Source: Leisingera aquaemixtae (GTDB lineage: Bacteria; Pseudomonadota; Alphaproteobacteria; Rhodobacterales; Rhodobacteraceae). From it: a stretch of 64,000 nucleotides of DNA. Made by a program: the position numbers and the translations under genes. How positions within the stretch are numbered: position 1 is the stretch's first letter; each line of letters begins with the position of its first letter. Positions 35,198 through 43,488 of this stretch are shown piece by piece. The DNA lies in contig NZ_CYSR01000010.1 of NCBI RefSeq assembly GCF_001458395.1, forward strand, positions 378,211 through 442,210. The letters are read 5' to 3'. The notes under the pieces are model-generated. The model did not search any database and was not told the origin of the DNA. It worked only from the letters and a program-made list of their open reading frames with translations.

Positions 35198-36163
35198 TCA
35201 GCGCTCTTTGACGTAAGGCTCGCCGCCGGCGCGGGGCGGGATCGCCTTGCCGACGAAGCCGGCCAGGATCACAACCGTCAGCACATAGGGCAGCGCATCC
35301 ATGGCCTGAACCGGGATCACGATGCCGCCAAGCTGGATGTTCTGGAAGCGCAGGGCGATGGCCTGCAGCAGCCCGAACAGCAGGCAGGCGCCCATTGCGT
35401 GCCAGGGCCGCCACTTGGCAAAGATCAGCGCCGCCAGCGCGATGAAGCCGCGTCCTGCGGTCATGTCCTTGACGAAGCCCGCCTGCAGCGCAGTGGCCAG
35501 ATAGGCGCCGGCGATGCCGCACAGCAGGCCGCAGATCATCACCGCGCCGTACCGCAGGCCGACAACCGAGACGCCCGCGGTGTCCACTGCCGCCGGGTTC
35601 TCGCCCACCGCGCGCAGGCGCAGGCCGAACCGGGTGCGGAACAGGATCCACCAGGTGGCAGGCACCGCCAGGAAGGCGATGTAGACCAGCACCGAATGGC
35701 CCGACAGCAGCTCGGAGTAGACCGGCCCCAGCACCGGCACGCCCGACAGGCTGTCGGCAAAGGGCAGGGTGATCGGGGTGAACCGGCCGCCGCTGAACAA
35801 CGACGGCGTGCGGCCGCCCTGCTGGAACCAGTCCTGGGCAATCAGCACCGTCATGCCCGCAGCCAGGAAGTTGATCGCCACGCCGGAGATCAGCTGGTTG
35901 CCGCGGAAGGTGATCGAGGCCACCCCGTGCAGCCCGGCCAGCAGCAGCGAAGAGGCGATGCCCGCCAGCAGCCCCAGCCAGACGTTGCCGGTCACTGCCG
36001 CCACGGCGGCAGAGAAGAAGGCAGCCATCAGCATCTTGCCTTCCAGGCCGATATCGAAGATGCCCGCGCGCTCGGAGTAGAGGCCGGCCAGGCAGGCCAG
36101 CAGCAGCGGTGTCGCCAGGCGGACGGTGGAATCCAAAATCTGGATGATCGTCAGGAATTCCAT
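35198..36163 (-). CDS. ABC transporter permease (BMP/nucleoside importer type)
   Basis: 321-residue inner-membrane permease of the BPD_transp_2 group, with eight to ten helices. Family marks: ATPLLLACLAGLYSERAGIF near the N-terminus (residues about 16-35), GLEGKMLMAAF, and the later RAVGENPAAVDTAGVSV coupling-helix region. It pairs with the permease at 36163-37257, whose last base it shares. The operon with two permeases, one double-ATPase and a BMP lipoprotein-like receptor is typical of purine-nucleoside importers. Confidence 0.92.
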   Translation of the reverse strand: MEFLTIIQILDSTVRLATPLLLACLAGLYSERAGIFDIGLEGKMLMAAFFSAAVAAVTGNVWLGLLAGIASSLLLAGLHGVASITFRGNQLISGVAINFLAAGMTVLIAQDWFQQGGRTPSLFSGGRFTPITLPFADSLSGVPVLGPVYSELLSGHSVLVYIAFLAVPATWWILFRTRFGLRLRAVGENPAAVDTAGVSVVGLRYGAVMICGLLCGIAGAYLATALQAGFVKDMTAGRGFIALAALIFAKWRPWHAMGACLLFGLLQAIALRFQNIQLGGIVIPVQAMDALPYVLTVVILAGFVGKAIPPRAGGEPYVKER

Positions 36164-37257
36164 CAGTTCTGCCCTCTCCGCACCGCCAGAAAGATCTTCT
36201 CAAGCGGCATCCGCACCATGTTGTCGAGCGCACCCGTGAACAGGATCACCAGCGCCTGGATCACCACGATCAGCTCGCGCGGGATCGAGGTCCAGAGCGC
36301 CAGTTCCGCGCCGCCTTGATACAGGAAGCCGAACAGGATGGCCGCCAGGAACACGCCGAACGGGTGGTTGCGCCCCATCAGCGCCACCGCGATGCCGATG
36401 AAACCGGCGCCTTCGGTGGCGTTCAGCACCAGCCGCTCCGCTTCGCCCATCACGTTGTTCACAGCCATCATGCCCGCCAGCGCGCCGGAGATCAGCATCG
36501 CGATCATGACTGTGCGCACCGAGGAGATGCCGGCATAGCGCGCGCCCGGCTCGGATTTGCCGAGGGAGCGGATCTCATAGCCCAGCGGCGTCCGCCAGAT
36601 CAGCAGCCAGACGAACAGGCAGGCGCCCATGGCGACCAGCAGGCTGACGTTGGCCGGGGCCGATTTGGAGAAGTTGATGCCGATCGGCGCCAGCAGCTCA
36701 TGCAGGGAGGGCAGGTGGACAGCCTGCGGGAAGCGTTCGGTGGCCGGGTCCATCGAGCCTTCGGGGCGCAGCACGTTGACCAGCACATAGTTCAGCACCG
36801 CCGCGGCGATGAAGTTGAACATGATGGTGGTGATCACGATATGGCTGCCGCGCTTGGCCTGCAGGTAGGCCGGAATAGCGGCCCAGGCGGCGCCAAAGAT
36901 CCCTGCGCCCAGGGCGGCAAAGGCCAGCGCCAGCGTCCAGTGCGGCCAGGGGATCAGCAGGCAGACCAGCGCCACGCCCAGGCCCCCCAGCATCGCCTGG
37001 CCCTCGCCGCCGATGTTGAACAGCCCCGCATGGGCGGCCACCGCCACCGCGAGGCCGGTGAACATGAAGTTGGTGGCGTAATAAAGCGTATAGCCCCAGC
37101 CATAGGTGGAGCCCAGGGCGCCATTGACCATCAGCTTGACCGCGGCCACCGGGTCTTCGCCGATCCCGAGGATCACCAGGGCCGACAGGAGCGCGGCCAG
37201 GATCAGGCTGATCAGCGGGATCAGGACCACGTCGGCCCATTTCGGCATCTTGTCCAT
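36163..37257 (-). CDS. ABC transporter permease (BMP/nucleoside importer type)
   Basis: 364 residues, about ten helices, of the same permease group. Marks are GWGYTLYYATNFMFTGLAVA, FNIGGEGQAMLGGLG (the conserved N-I-G-x-E-G-Q, near 76-90) and IRSLGKSEPGARYAGISSV, the coupling region contacting the ATPase. The start follows the stop of a 45-codon frame as TAAATG. Larger than the second permease, as usual for these pairs. Confidence 0.92.
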   Translation of the reverse strand: MDKMPKWADVVLIPLISLILAALLSALVILGIGEDPVAAVKLMVNGALGSTYGWGYTLYYATNFMFTGLAVAVAAHAGLFNIGGEGQAMLGGLGVALVCLLIPWPHWTLALAFAALGAGIFGAAWAAIPAYLQAKRGSHIVITTIMFNFIAAAVLNYVLVNVLRPEGSMDPATERFPQAVHLPSLHELLAPIGINFSKSAPANVSLLVAMGACLFVWLLIWRTPLGYEIRSLGKSEPGARYAGISSVRTVMIAMLISGALAGMMAVNNVMGEAERLVLNATEGAGFIGIAVALMGRNHPFGVFLAAILFGFLYQGGAELALWTSIPRELIVVIQALVILFTGALDNMVRMPLEKIFLAVRRGQN

Positions 37258-37395
37258 TTACGCGGCCCCCGGTTTGGCTGTCACGGCCGGAACGCGCAGC
37301 TGTCCGGCCAGCGCCCGTCCGCCCCCATGGGTGGGCGCTTCGCTTCCGCCCGCGGACAGGCGCAGGCCTTTGTTGCAAGTCATCTTGTATTGCAT
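37258..37395 (-). CDS. Candidate 45-codon ORF bridging ATPase and permease genes
   Basis: The ATG at 37395 overlaps the ATPase stop (TGATG), and the TAA at 37258-37260 directly precedes the permease ATG. The 45-residue product (starting MQYKMTCNKGLRLSAGG) is basic with no membrane segment and resembles no family I know; part of it overlaps a GC-rich palindrome. It may serve mainly to carry ribosomes to the permease gene, or be chance. Confidence 0.35.
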   Translation of the reverse strand: MQYKMTCNKGLRLSAGGSEAPTHGGGRALAGQLRVPAVTAKPGAA

Positions 37396-38924
37396 CACGC
37401 GGCCTCCCCCGCGACACCGGCCATCAGGAGGCCGAGTTCTTTCTCATCGGTCTGATCCGCCGGGCGTTCGCCCATGATCATGCCGTCAAACATCACCGCA
37501 ACCCGGTCGGAGAGCGACAGGATCTCTTCCAGCTCGACCGAGACCAGCAGGATCGCCTTGCCCTGGTCGCGCAGCGCGACGATTTGCTGGTGAATGAATT
37601 CGATGGCGCCGATGTCGACGCCGCGGGTCGGCTGGCCGACCAGCAGCAGGTCCGGGTTGCGCTCGATCTCGCGCGCCACCACGATCTTCTGCTGGTTGCC
37701 GCCGGAGAAGTTCTTGGCCGCCAGCCAGGGGTCCGACGGGCGCACATCGAATTTTTCCATCTTGGCCTCGGTATCGGCCTGCAGGGCGGCGTTGTTCATC
37801 AGCACACCGTTCTGATAGGCCGCATCGCGGTGATAGCCGAAGGCCACGTTTTCCCAGGCGTGGAAATCCATGATCAGGCCCTCGCGCTGGCGGTCCTCCG
37901 GCACATGGCCAATACCGGCGCCGCGGCGTGCCTTGGCATCCGATCCCGCGCCGCTGAGCGGCAGCGGCGTGCCGTGCAGCTTGATGCTGCCGGTGCCCGG
38001 ACGCATGCCGCCCAGAACTTCCAGCAGTTCCGACTGGCCGTTGCCGGCCACCCCGGCAATGCCGACGATCTCGCCCGCGCGCACGGTCAGGTTGATGCCT
38101 TTCAGGCGCTCGACGCCGGCCTCATCCACCACCCGCAGGTTCTCGATCTCCAGGATCGGGGCGCCGGGCTGTGCGGGCACCTTGTCGACGCGCAGCAGCA
38201 CCTTGCGGCCCACCATCAGCTCGGCCAGGTGCTCGGGGCTGGTCTCAGACGTCTTGACGGTGGCGGTCATCTGGCCGCGCCGCATCACCGACACCGTATC
38301 GGTGTACTCCATCACCTCCCGCAGTTTGTGGGTGATCAGGATGATGGTCTTCCCCTCGGCGCGCAGCCGGTCGAGGATGCGGAACAGCTGGTCGGCCTCA
38401 GACGGCGTCAGCACGCCCGTCGGCTCGTCCAGGATCAGGATCTCTGCCTTGCGGTAGAGCGCCTTGAGGATCTCCACCCGCTGCTGCGCGCCGACGCCGA
38501 TTTCGTCGATGCGCGCATCGGGGTCCACGTAAAGCTCGTACTCCTCCTCCAGCGCCTTCAGCTCCTTGCGGGCGCGGCGCAGCGAGGGCATCAGCATGCC
38601 GCTGTCCTCGGCCCCCAGCACGATGTTTTCCAGCACGGTGAAGTTTTCCACCAGTTTGAAGTGCTGGAACACCATGCCGATGCCCGCGGCAATTGCCGCC
38701 TGGCTGTCGGGGATTTCAGTCTTCTTGCCGTTGATGAAAACCTCCCCTTTGTCGGCCTTGTAAAAGCCATAGAGGATCGACATCAGCGTCGACTTGCCCG
38801 CACCGTTTTCACCGATGATACCGTGAATGGTGCCGGGGGCGACGCGGATCGAAATGTCCTTGTTTGCCTGGACAGGGCCAAAGGCCTTGGAGATGCCTTT
38901 GAGTTCGATGGCGGGGGCAGTCAA
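37395..38924 (-). CDS. ABC transporter ATP-binding protein (tandem ATPase, BMP/nucleoside type)
   Basis: 509 residues with two ABC domains. Domain 1: Walker A GENGAGKSTLMSILYG (about 36-51), signature-region VGAQQRVEILKALYR, Walker B ILILDEPTGVLTP. Domain 2 (from about 255): GVAGNGQSELLEVLGG as degenerate Walker A, NFSGGNQQKIVVAREI, and LLLVGQPTRGVDIGAIEF, where the usual Asp-Glu is Gly-Gln. So site 2 is probably weak or inactive, as in monosaccharide and nucleoside importers. The start is TTG at 38924, overlapping the SnoaL stop (TTGA), with GGAGAG upstream. Confidence 0.93.
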   Translation of the reverse strand: MTAPAIELKGISKAFGPVQANKDISIRVAPGTIHGIIGENGAGKSTLMSILYGFYKADKGEVFINGKKTEIPDSQAAIAAGIGMVFQHFKLVENFTVLENIVLGAEDSGMLMPSLRRARKELKALEEEYELYVDPDARIDEIGVGAQQRVEILKALYRKAEILILDEPTGVLTPSEADQLFRILDRLRAEGKTIILITHKLREVMEYTDTVSVMRRGQMTATVKTSETSPEHLAELMVGRKVLLRVDKVPAQPGAPILEIENLRVVDEAGVERLKGINLTVRAGEIVGIAGVAGNGQSELLEVLGGMRPGTGSIKLHGTPLPLSGAGSDAKARRGAGIGHVPEDRQREGLIMDFHAWENVAFGYHRDAAYQNGVLMNNAALQADTEAKMEKFDVRPSDPWLAAKNFSGGNQQKIVVAREIERNPDLLLVGQPTRGVDIGAIEFIHQQIVALRDQGKAILLVSVELEEILSLSDRVAVMFDGMIMGERPADQTDEKELGLLMAGVAGEAA

Positions 38925-39274
38925 GCGGGCTCTCCCATGCCTGTAAATCCGATCAGCCGCACCACTTTGCCGTCTTGCAGATCGGCAAAATACTGGCCGC
39001 GCACCATGCGGGTGCCGTCCTTCAGGAAATCCACCGTGGCCCGCGCATGGCCGTGGTGTTCCGAGACGGCCACCACTTTGGCCTCGGCGCCCGGCATCTT
39101 CGCGCTGAACTGCGCGATATGGTCCAGATAGGCGCCGCGGCCGTTGATGGGGGCGGGGGTGCTGGGATCGGAATAATAGAATTCGGGCCCGATCGCCGCG
39201 TCGGTTTTTGCAACACGGCCTTCGGGGGTTGGGTCGCCCCAGGCCGCAAACAGAATATGAATAGACTCCGTCAT
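38921..39274 (-). CDS. SnoaL-like / NTF2-fold small protein
   Basis: 117 residues with the cone-shaped NTF2 pattern: an N-terminal helix (HILFAAWGDPTPEGRVAKTD), then YYSDPSTPAPINGRGAYLDHI, the beta strands ARATVDFLKDG and GQYFADLQDGKVVRLIGF. Such proteins bind small hydrophobic ligands or act as isomerases. It lies between the BMP receptor and ATPase genes and overlaps the latter by four bases, so it is part of the transporter operon, an unusual member. Confidence 0.82.
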   Translation of the reverse strand: MTESIHILFAAWGDPTPEGRVAKTDAAIGPEFYYSDPSTPAPINGRGAYLDHIAQFSAKMPGAEAKVVAVSEHHGHARATVDFLKDGTRMVRGQYFADLQDGKVVRLIGFTGMGEPA

Positions 39275-39290
39275 GGCCTGGGGCTTTCTC

Positions 39291-40286
39291 TTAGAAGCTC
39301 AGCGCCGGGCAGCTGTCATCGGACATGTAGTCATGCACCTTGATCTCGCCCGAGGCAATCTTGGCAGCAGCGTCGTCCACCGCGGCCTGCATCTCGCCGG
39401 TGACCAGCTCGGCGTTGTGCTCATCCATGGCATAGCCGACGCCGCCATTGGCCAGGCCCATCACAGAGAAGCCGGTTTCCATCTCGGCACCGTCCGAGAA
39501 GGCCTCAAACACGGCGTTGCCGACGTTTTTGGTCATCGAGGTCAGCACTTTGCCCGGGTGCAGGTGGTTCTGGTTGCTGTCCACGCCGATCGACAGGATG
39601 CCTTCGTCGGCCGCGGTCTGCAGCACGCCCACGCCGGTGCCGCCAGCCGCGGCATAGACCACGTCAGCGCCCTGGCTGATCTGCGCCTTGGTCAGCTCCG
39701 ACCCTTTCACCGGGTCGTTCCAGGCTGCCGGGGTGGTGCCGGTCATATTGGAAATCACCTTGGCGTCCGGGTTGGCGGCCTTGACGCCCTCGGCATAGCC
39801 GCAGGCGAACTTGCGGATCAGCGGAATGTCCATGCCGCCGATAAAGCCGACGGTGTTCGACTTGGACGCCATCGCCGCCATCATGCCGACCAGATAGGAG
39901 CCTTCATGCTCGTTGAAGACGACCGAGCGCACGTTGTCGCCCTCAACCACCATGTCGATGATGGTGAATTTGGTGTCCGGGTAATCGGCGGCCACCTGGC
40001 CCAAAGCGTCGGCAAAGGCAAAGCCGACCATCACGATCGGGTTGGCGCCGGCCTCGGCAAAGCGGCGCAGAGCCTGCTCGCGCTGGGCTTCGGACTGCAG
40101 CTCGATCTCGCGGTAGGTGCCGCCGGTCTCTTCGACCCAGCGCTGGGCGCCGTTGTGCGCGGCTTCGTTGAAGCTCTTGTCGAACTTGCCGCCCAAGTCG
40201 AAGATCAGCGCAGGTTCGGCCAGCGCGGCACCTGCTGTCAGGGCCAGCGACGCGGCTGCGCCCATCAGCGATTTCATCAGGGTCAT
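39291..40286 (-). CDS. BMP-family substrate-binding protein (nucleoside-type ABC importer)
   Basis: 331 residues from ATG 40286, preferred over an ATG seven codons earlier because GGGAG is eight bases upstream. Signal peptide MTLMKSLMGAAASLALTAGA ending ALAE; no lipobox Cys. PnrA/BMP blocks: IFDLGGKFDKSFNEAAHNGA, IVMVGFAFADALGQVA, VGFIGGMDIPLIRKFACGYA and YAAAGGTGVGVLQTA. It delivers substrate, by family usually purine nucleosides, to the permease pair. First gene of the operon 40286-35198. Confidence 0.93.
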   Translation of the reverse strand: MTLMKSLMGAAASLALTAGAALAEPALIFDLGGKFDKSFNEAAHNGAQRWVEETGGTYREIELQSEAQREQALRRFAEAGANPIVMVGFAFADALGQVAADYPDTKFTIIDMVVEGDNVRSVVFNEHEGSYLVGMMAAMASKSNTVGFIGGMDIPLIRKFACGYAEGVKAANPDAKVISNMTGTTPAAWNDPVKGSELTKAQISQGADVVYAAAGGTGVGVLQTAADEGILSIGVDSNQNHLHPGKVLTSMTKNVGNAVFEAFSDGAEMETGFSVMGLANGGVGYAMDEHNAELVTGEMQAAVDDAAAKIASGEIKVHDYMSDDSCPALSF

Positions 40287-40441
40287 CAGGTTAACTCCCA
40301 CTGTCATTATTGTTGGATGCAGCGGGGCTTTTCCGCTGCCCGGCCACGTTCAGGCCAAAGAGGGTGCGGCAATTTAGCCCGCAGGGCAGGGAGAGGGTCA
40401 ACCGCTTTTTGACCAAATGGTGCGAAATCCGCGCAACTGGC

Positions 40442-40867
40442 CTAGCGTAAACCTTTTCTCATCAGGATCGCATCCGCCGGTTTTGCCCCTTCGCGGCGGT
40501 AATATCCGGCCCGGCGCCCGCATTCCGCGAATCCGCAGGCATGGTACAGCGCCTGTGCGGGGGCGTTATCGGCGGCGACTTCCAGGAACACCTCTGCCGC
40601 GCCGTGCGCGCGGGCAACTGATTCCCAGTCCGCCATGCAGGCGCGGGCCAGCCCCTGGCGCTGATGGCCGGGGCCGGTGGCAATGGTCAGCAACTCCGCC
40701 TCATCCGCGATCACCCGCACCAGCGCAAAACAGCGGGCGTCGCCTGCGGCAAAGACCAGCGGGCTGTCCAGCAGGGCGGCAAACTCCGCCGCCGACCAGG
40801 GCCGGGACTGGGTAAAGGCCGCCGCATGGGTGGCGGCCATCGCCTCCGGTGTCACCGGGTCAGCCAT
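40442..40867 (-). CDS. rimI: Ribosomal-protein-alanine acetyltransferase RimI-like (GNAT)
   Basis: 141 residues from ATG 40867; a TTG one codon upstream is possible. The acetyl-CoA loop IATGPGHQRQGLARACMADW (about 66-85) and EVAADNAPAQALYHACGF are RimI-like. It overlaps the end of tsaB, the common tsaB-rimI arrangement, which supports the RimI call over an unspecific GNAT. Confidence 0.85.
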   Translation of the reverse strand: MADPVTPEAMAATHAAAFTQSRPWSAAEFAALLDSPLVFAAGDARCFALVRVIADEAELLTIATGPGHQRQGLARACMADWESVARAHGAAEVFLEVAADNAPAQALYHACGFAECGRRAGYYRREGAKPADAILMRKGLR

Positions 40868-41456
40868 CAATCAGCGCCGGCGGCACATCGCTGGACGGCG
40901 CGGCATCGGCAGAGCGCAGATACAAGGGGGCAGGCGCCCCGGTCACGGTCTCGAACCGCCCGGCCGCAATCCGCGCAATGGCTTCGGCAATGCCTGCAGG
41001 GCTTGCCTCGGGCGCAAACGCCAGCCCGGCGCCGCGGGCGGCGTCTTCGGCCTCCTGGCGTGGCATCAGGCGCGGCGCTTCCCCGGGCAGGGCGGCATAG
41101 ACCTGATCGCGCGGCGCGGGCACGGCGGGCAGGGTGCCTTCGGCCGCGCGGGCTTCAAACCCGTCAACGCCGACGGCCGGTATCTCCAGACCCAGCGCCA
41201 GGCCGCGCGCAGCAGAGACCGCAATGCGGATGCCGGTGAAGTTGCCGGGGCCGATGCCGACGCCGAGGGCGTCAAGATCCTGCCAGCCGGTGCCGCCCTC
41301 GGCCAGCACCTCCTCCAGCAGCGGCATCAGCCGCTCGGCCTGGCCGCGGGTCATTTCTTCCAGCCGGGAGGCCAGCACCGCATCGCCGCGCAGCAAAGCG
41401 GCCGCGCAATGCGCGGCCGATGTGTCAAATCCCAGAACCAGCGGTTCGGAAGCCAT
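40860..41456 (-). CDS. tsaB: tRNA threonylcarbamoyladenosine biosynthesis protein TsaB
   Basis: 198 residues. Actin-like ATPase fold: LGFDTSAAHCAAALL at the N-terminus, the central DALGVGIGPGNFTGIRIAVS (about 62-81) and LALGLEIPAVGV. It forms the scaffold for TsaD in making t6A37 of ANN-decoding tRNAs. Overlaps rimI, and the NifU-domain gene lies 21 bases upstream on the same strand. Confidence 0.94.
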   Translation of the reverse strand: MASEPLVLGFDTSAAHCAAALLRGDAVLASRLEEMTRGQAERLMPLLEEVLAEGGTGWQDLDALGVGIGPGNFTGIRIAVSAARGLALGLEIPAVGVDGFEARAAEGTLPAVPAPRDQVYAALPGEAPRLMPRQEAEDAARGAGLAFAPEASPAGIAEAIARIAAGRFETVTGAPAPLYLRSADAAPSSDVPPALIDG

Positions 41457-41477
41457 CAGATGTCCTTTCGCGAGCGG

Positions 41478-42044
41478 TCAGACGGCGACCGGGCGCACCT
41501 CGGTGACTTCCGGGATATAGTGGCGCAGCAGGTTCTCGATGCCCATCTTCAGGGTCAGGGTCGAGGACGGGCAGCCCGCGCAGGCGCCCTGCATGTGCAG
41601 GTAGACAACGCCGCGGTCAAAACCGTGGAAGGTGATGTCGCCGCCGTCCTGAGCCACCGCCGGGCGCACCCGGCTGTCCAGCAGATCCTTGATCTGGTTG
41701 ACGATCTCGGCGTCCTCGCCGGTGTGCTCCGCGTGGCCCGAGGCCGGATCGGCAGAGCCGTCCGCCATCACCGGCTGGCCGGACTGGTAGTGTTCCATCA
41801 CCGCGCCCAGAATGGCGGGCTTGATGTGGTCCCAGTCGACCCCGTCGGCCTTGGTCACGGTCACGAAATCATTGCCGAAGAACACGCCGGTCACGCCGTC
41901 GACCGCAAAGATGCGGGAGGCCAGCGGCGATTTGCCAGCGGCGTCTGCGCTGGGGAAGTCGGCGGTGCCCGCCTCCAGAACGGTCTGGCCCGGCAGGAAT
42001 TTCAGCGTCGCCGGGTTGGGCGTGGATTCAGTCTGAATGAACAT
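41478..42044 (-). CDS. NifU-domain iron-sulfur cluster scaffold/carrier (NfuA-like)
   Basis: 188 residues: an N-terminal Nfu-N domain (MFIQTESTPNPATLKFLPGQ, VFFGNDFVTVTK) and a C-terminal NifU domain (about 115-188) with the CxxC in MQGACAGCPSSTLTLKMGIE that holds a 4Fe-4S cluster. It delivers clusters to client enzymes such as aconitase or complex I/II subunits. Expressed in the direction of tsaB-rimI. Confidence 0.93.
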   Translation of the reverse strand: MFIQTESTPNPATLKFLPGQTVLEAGTADFPSADAAGKSPLASRIFAVDGVTGVFFGNDFVTVTKADGVDWDHIKPAILGAVMEHYQSGQPVMADGSADPASGHAEHTGEDAEIVNQIKDLLDSRVRPAVAQDGGDITFHGFDRGVVYLHMQGACAGCPSSTLTLKMGIENLLRHYIPEVTEVRPVAV

Positions 42045-42113
42045 GTCGGGTCTCCGTTAAGCGTGCCCCCGATATGCGCCTTGCGGCGCGCCAAGTCAAG
42101 TTTTGGAACCATT

Positions 42114-42713
42114 CTAAATCCCTCGGCCCGCAGCGTGCGCCAGGGCCTGCTCCAGCCGGTCATCGCCCCAGAAGAGTTCCGGACCGCTGATAAAGCTGGG
42201 GGCGCCGAAAATGCCAGCGGCGATCGCGTCTTCGGTCTGCGCCCGCAGCGCCGATTTGACGGCAGGCGCCCGGGCGCGCTGCATAAGCGCATCGTCAAGG
42301 CCCGCCTGGCGCAAGCAGCCCTGCAGGACAGCGTCGCTGGAGATATCCGCGCCATCGCCGAACTGCGCTTGAAACGCTGCCTTTGTGAACGCTTCGATGC
42401 TGTCCATCTCCGCGGCGGCCAGTGCCAGCCGTGCCGCCTTCAGTCCGTTTTGCGGGAACGGGTCCGGGCGCCGGAAGGGCAGCCCGCGGGCGGTGCAGAT
42501 CCGCTCCATATCGCGCCACATATACCGGCCTTTGGCAGGGTAGATGTTGAACGGGGAGGTGTCCCAGCCCTGGGCGGCAAACACCGGCCCCAGCAGGAAC
42601 GGCCTCCAGGTGACGGCAACAGAGCGGGCGGCGGCCAGCGCGCCGATCCGCATCACGCTGAGATAGGAATAGGTGGAGGCGAACTCGAACCAGAAGGTTA
42701 GCCTGCCGCGCAT
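42114..42713 (-). CDS. DsbA-fold 2-hydroxychromene-2-carboxylate isomerase-like protein
   Basis: 199 residues of the HCCA isomerase/GST-kappa group: LTFWFEFASTYSYLSVMRIG at the N-terminus (S/T in place of the redox CxxC), VTWRPFLLGPVFAAQGW, and the C-terminal AGIFGAPSFISGPELFWGDD with the cis-proline loop. Members isomerise aromatic-degradation intermediates with glutathione. A role in aromatic catabolism is possible but there is no ring-degradation operon directly beside it. Confidence 0.88.
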   Translation of the reverse strand: MRGRLTFWFEFASTYSYLSVMRIGALAAARSVAVTWRPFLLGPVFAAQGWDTSPFNIYPAKGRYMWRDMERICTARGLPFRRPDPFPQNGLKAARLALAAAEMDSIEAFTKAAFQAQFGDGADISSDAVLQGCLRQAGLDDALMQRARAPAVKSALRAQTEDAIAAGIFGAPSFISGPELFWGDDRLEQALAHAAGRGI

Positions 42714-42735
42714 CGCCTGCCCCCCGCTGCCCTGG

Positions 42736-43191
42736 TCAGGTGATCGCTTCCAGCTTCTCTTTGCTGAGATCGCCGGGCACGATGGTGATCGGCACCGGCA
42801 AGGTGCCGGAGTTCTTGGTCAACTGAGTGACCAGCGGGCCCGGCCCCTTGCGGCCGGTGCCCGCGCCCAGCACCAGCACGCCGATTTCCGGATCGCCCTC
42901 GATAAAGTCGAGGATCTCCGGCACCGGCTCGCCCTCGCGGATCACCAGTTCCGGGTCGACGTTCTGGCGGTCGCGCATCCATTTGGCAAAGACCTCGAAA
43001 TGCGCATGGATCCGTTCGCGGGCTTCTTCCCGCATCACTTCGCCGACGCCGATCCAGTGGTTGAACTCATCCGGCGGGATCACCGACAGGATGGTGACGC
43101 CGGCGCCGGTATGCGCCGCGCGCATGGCGGCGAACCGCATGGCGTTCAGGCATTCGCGGCTGTCGTCCAGTACCACAAGGAATTTGCGCAT
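42736..43191 (-). CDS. Universal stress protein (UspA family)
   Basis: 151 residues from ATG 43191 (MRKFLVVLDDSRECLNAMRF); the frame is open 13 codons further but without a ribosome site. The nucleotide-binding G-x2-G-x9-G-S/T motif is recognisable as LVLGAGTGRKGPGPLVTQLT (about 105-124), and VPITIVPGDLS closes the fold. Stress-linked ATP-binding protein, target unknown. Confidence 0.88.
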   Translation of the reverse strand: MRKFLVVLDDSRECLNAMRFAAMRAAHTGAGVTILSVIPPDEFNHWIGVGEVMREEARERIHAHFEVFAKWMRDRQNVDPELVIREGEPVPEILDFIEGDPEIGVLVLGAGTGRKGPGPLVTQLTKNSGTLPVPITIVPGDLSKEKLEAIT

Positions 43192-43308
43192 TTTCGCTCT
43201 CTCGTTGTTCCACCGCGGATCATGACGCAAGCGGGCGCATCAGGCAATAGAGCCAAACCCGTTGTGCCGTTTCAAGAAACTGGCGCTAGATTGGGGCAGC
43301 GAGCGCTG

Positions 43309-43462
43309 CCGCGCCCGCAGGATCTCCCGGCTGCGCCGGAAGCCCCTTGGCGGCCTTGGGCCCGGCGCCGCGCAGGGCGCGGCGCGGCACCGTGCGCAGG
43401 CACGGTGCCTGGCCCAACCGTGCAGCGGTCTTTTGCAAAAAAGGCCCGGAGCGGGCGGGAGC
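43309..43462 (+). repeat. GC-rich palindromic intergenic element, copy 3
   Basis: Same order as the 18729 copy: GCGCCCGCAGG, GGCTGCGCCGGAA, TTGGGCCCGGC, palindromic centre, and an end GAGCGGGCGGGAGCC. It fills most of the gap between the aminotransferase stop and the universal stress gene. Confidence 0.7.
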
Positions 43463-43488
43463 CTCCGCAAGCGGCGCAGTGCCTGGCG

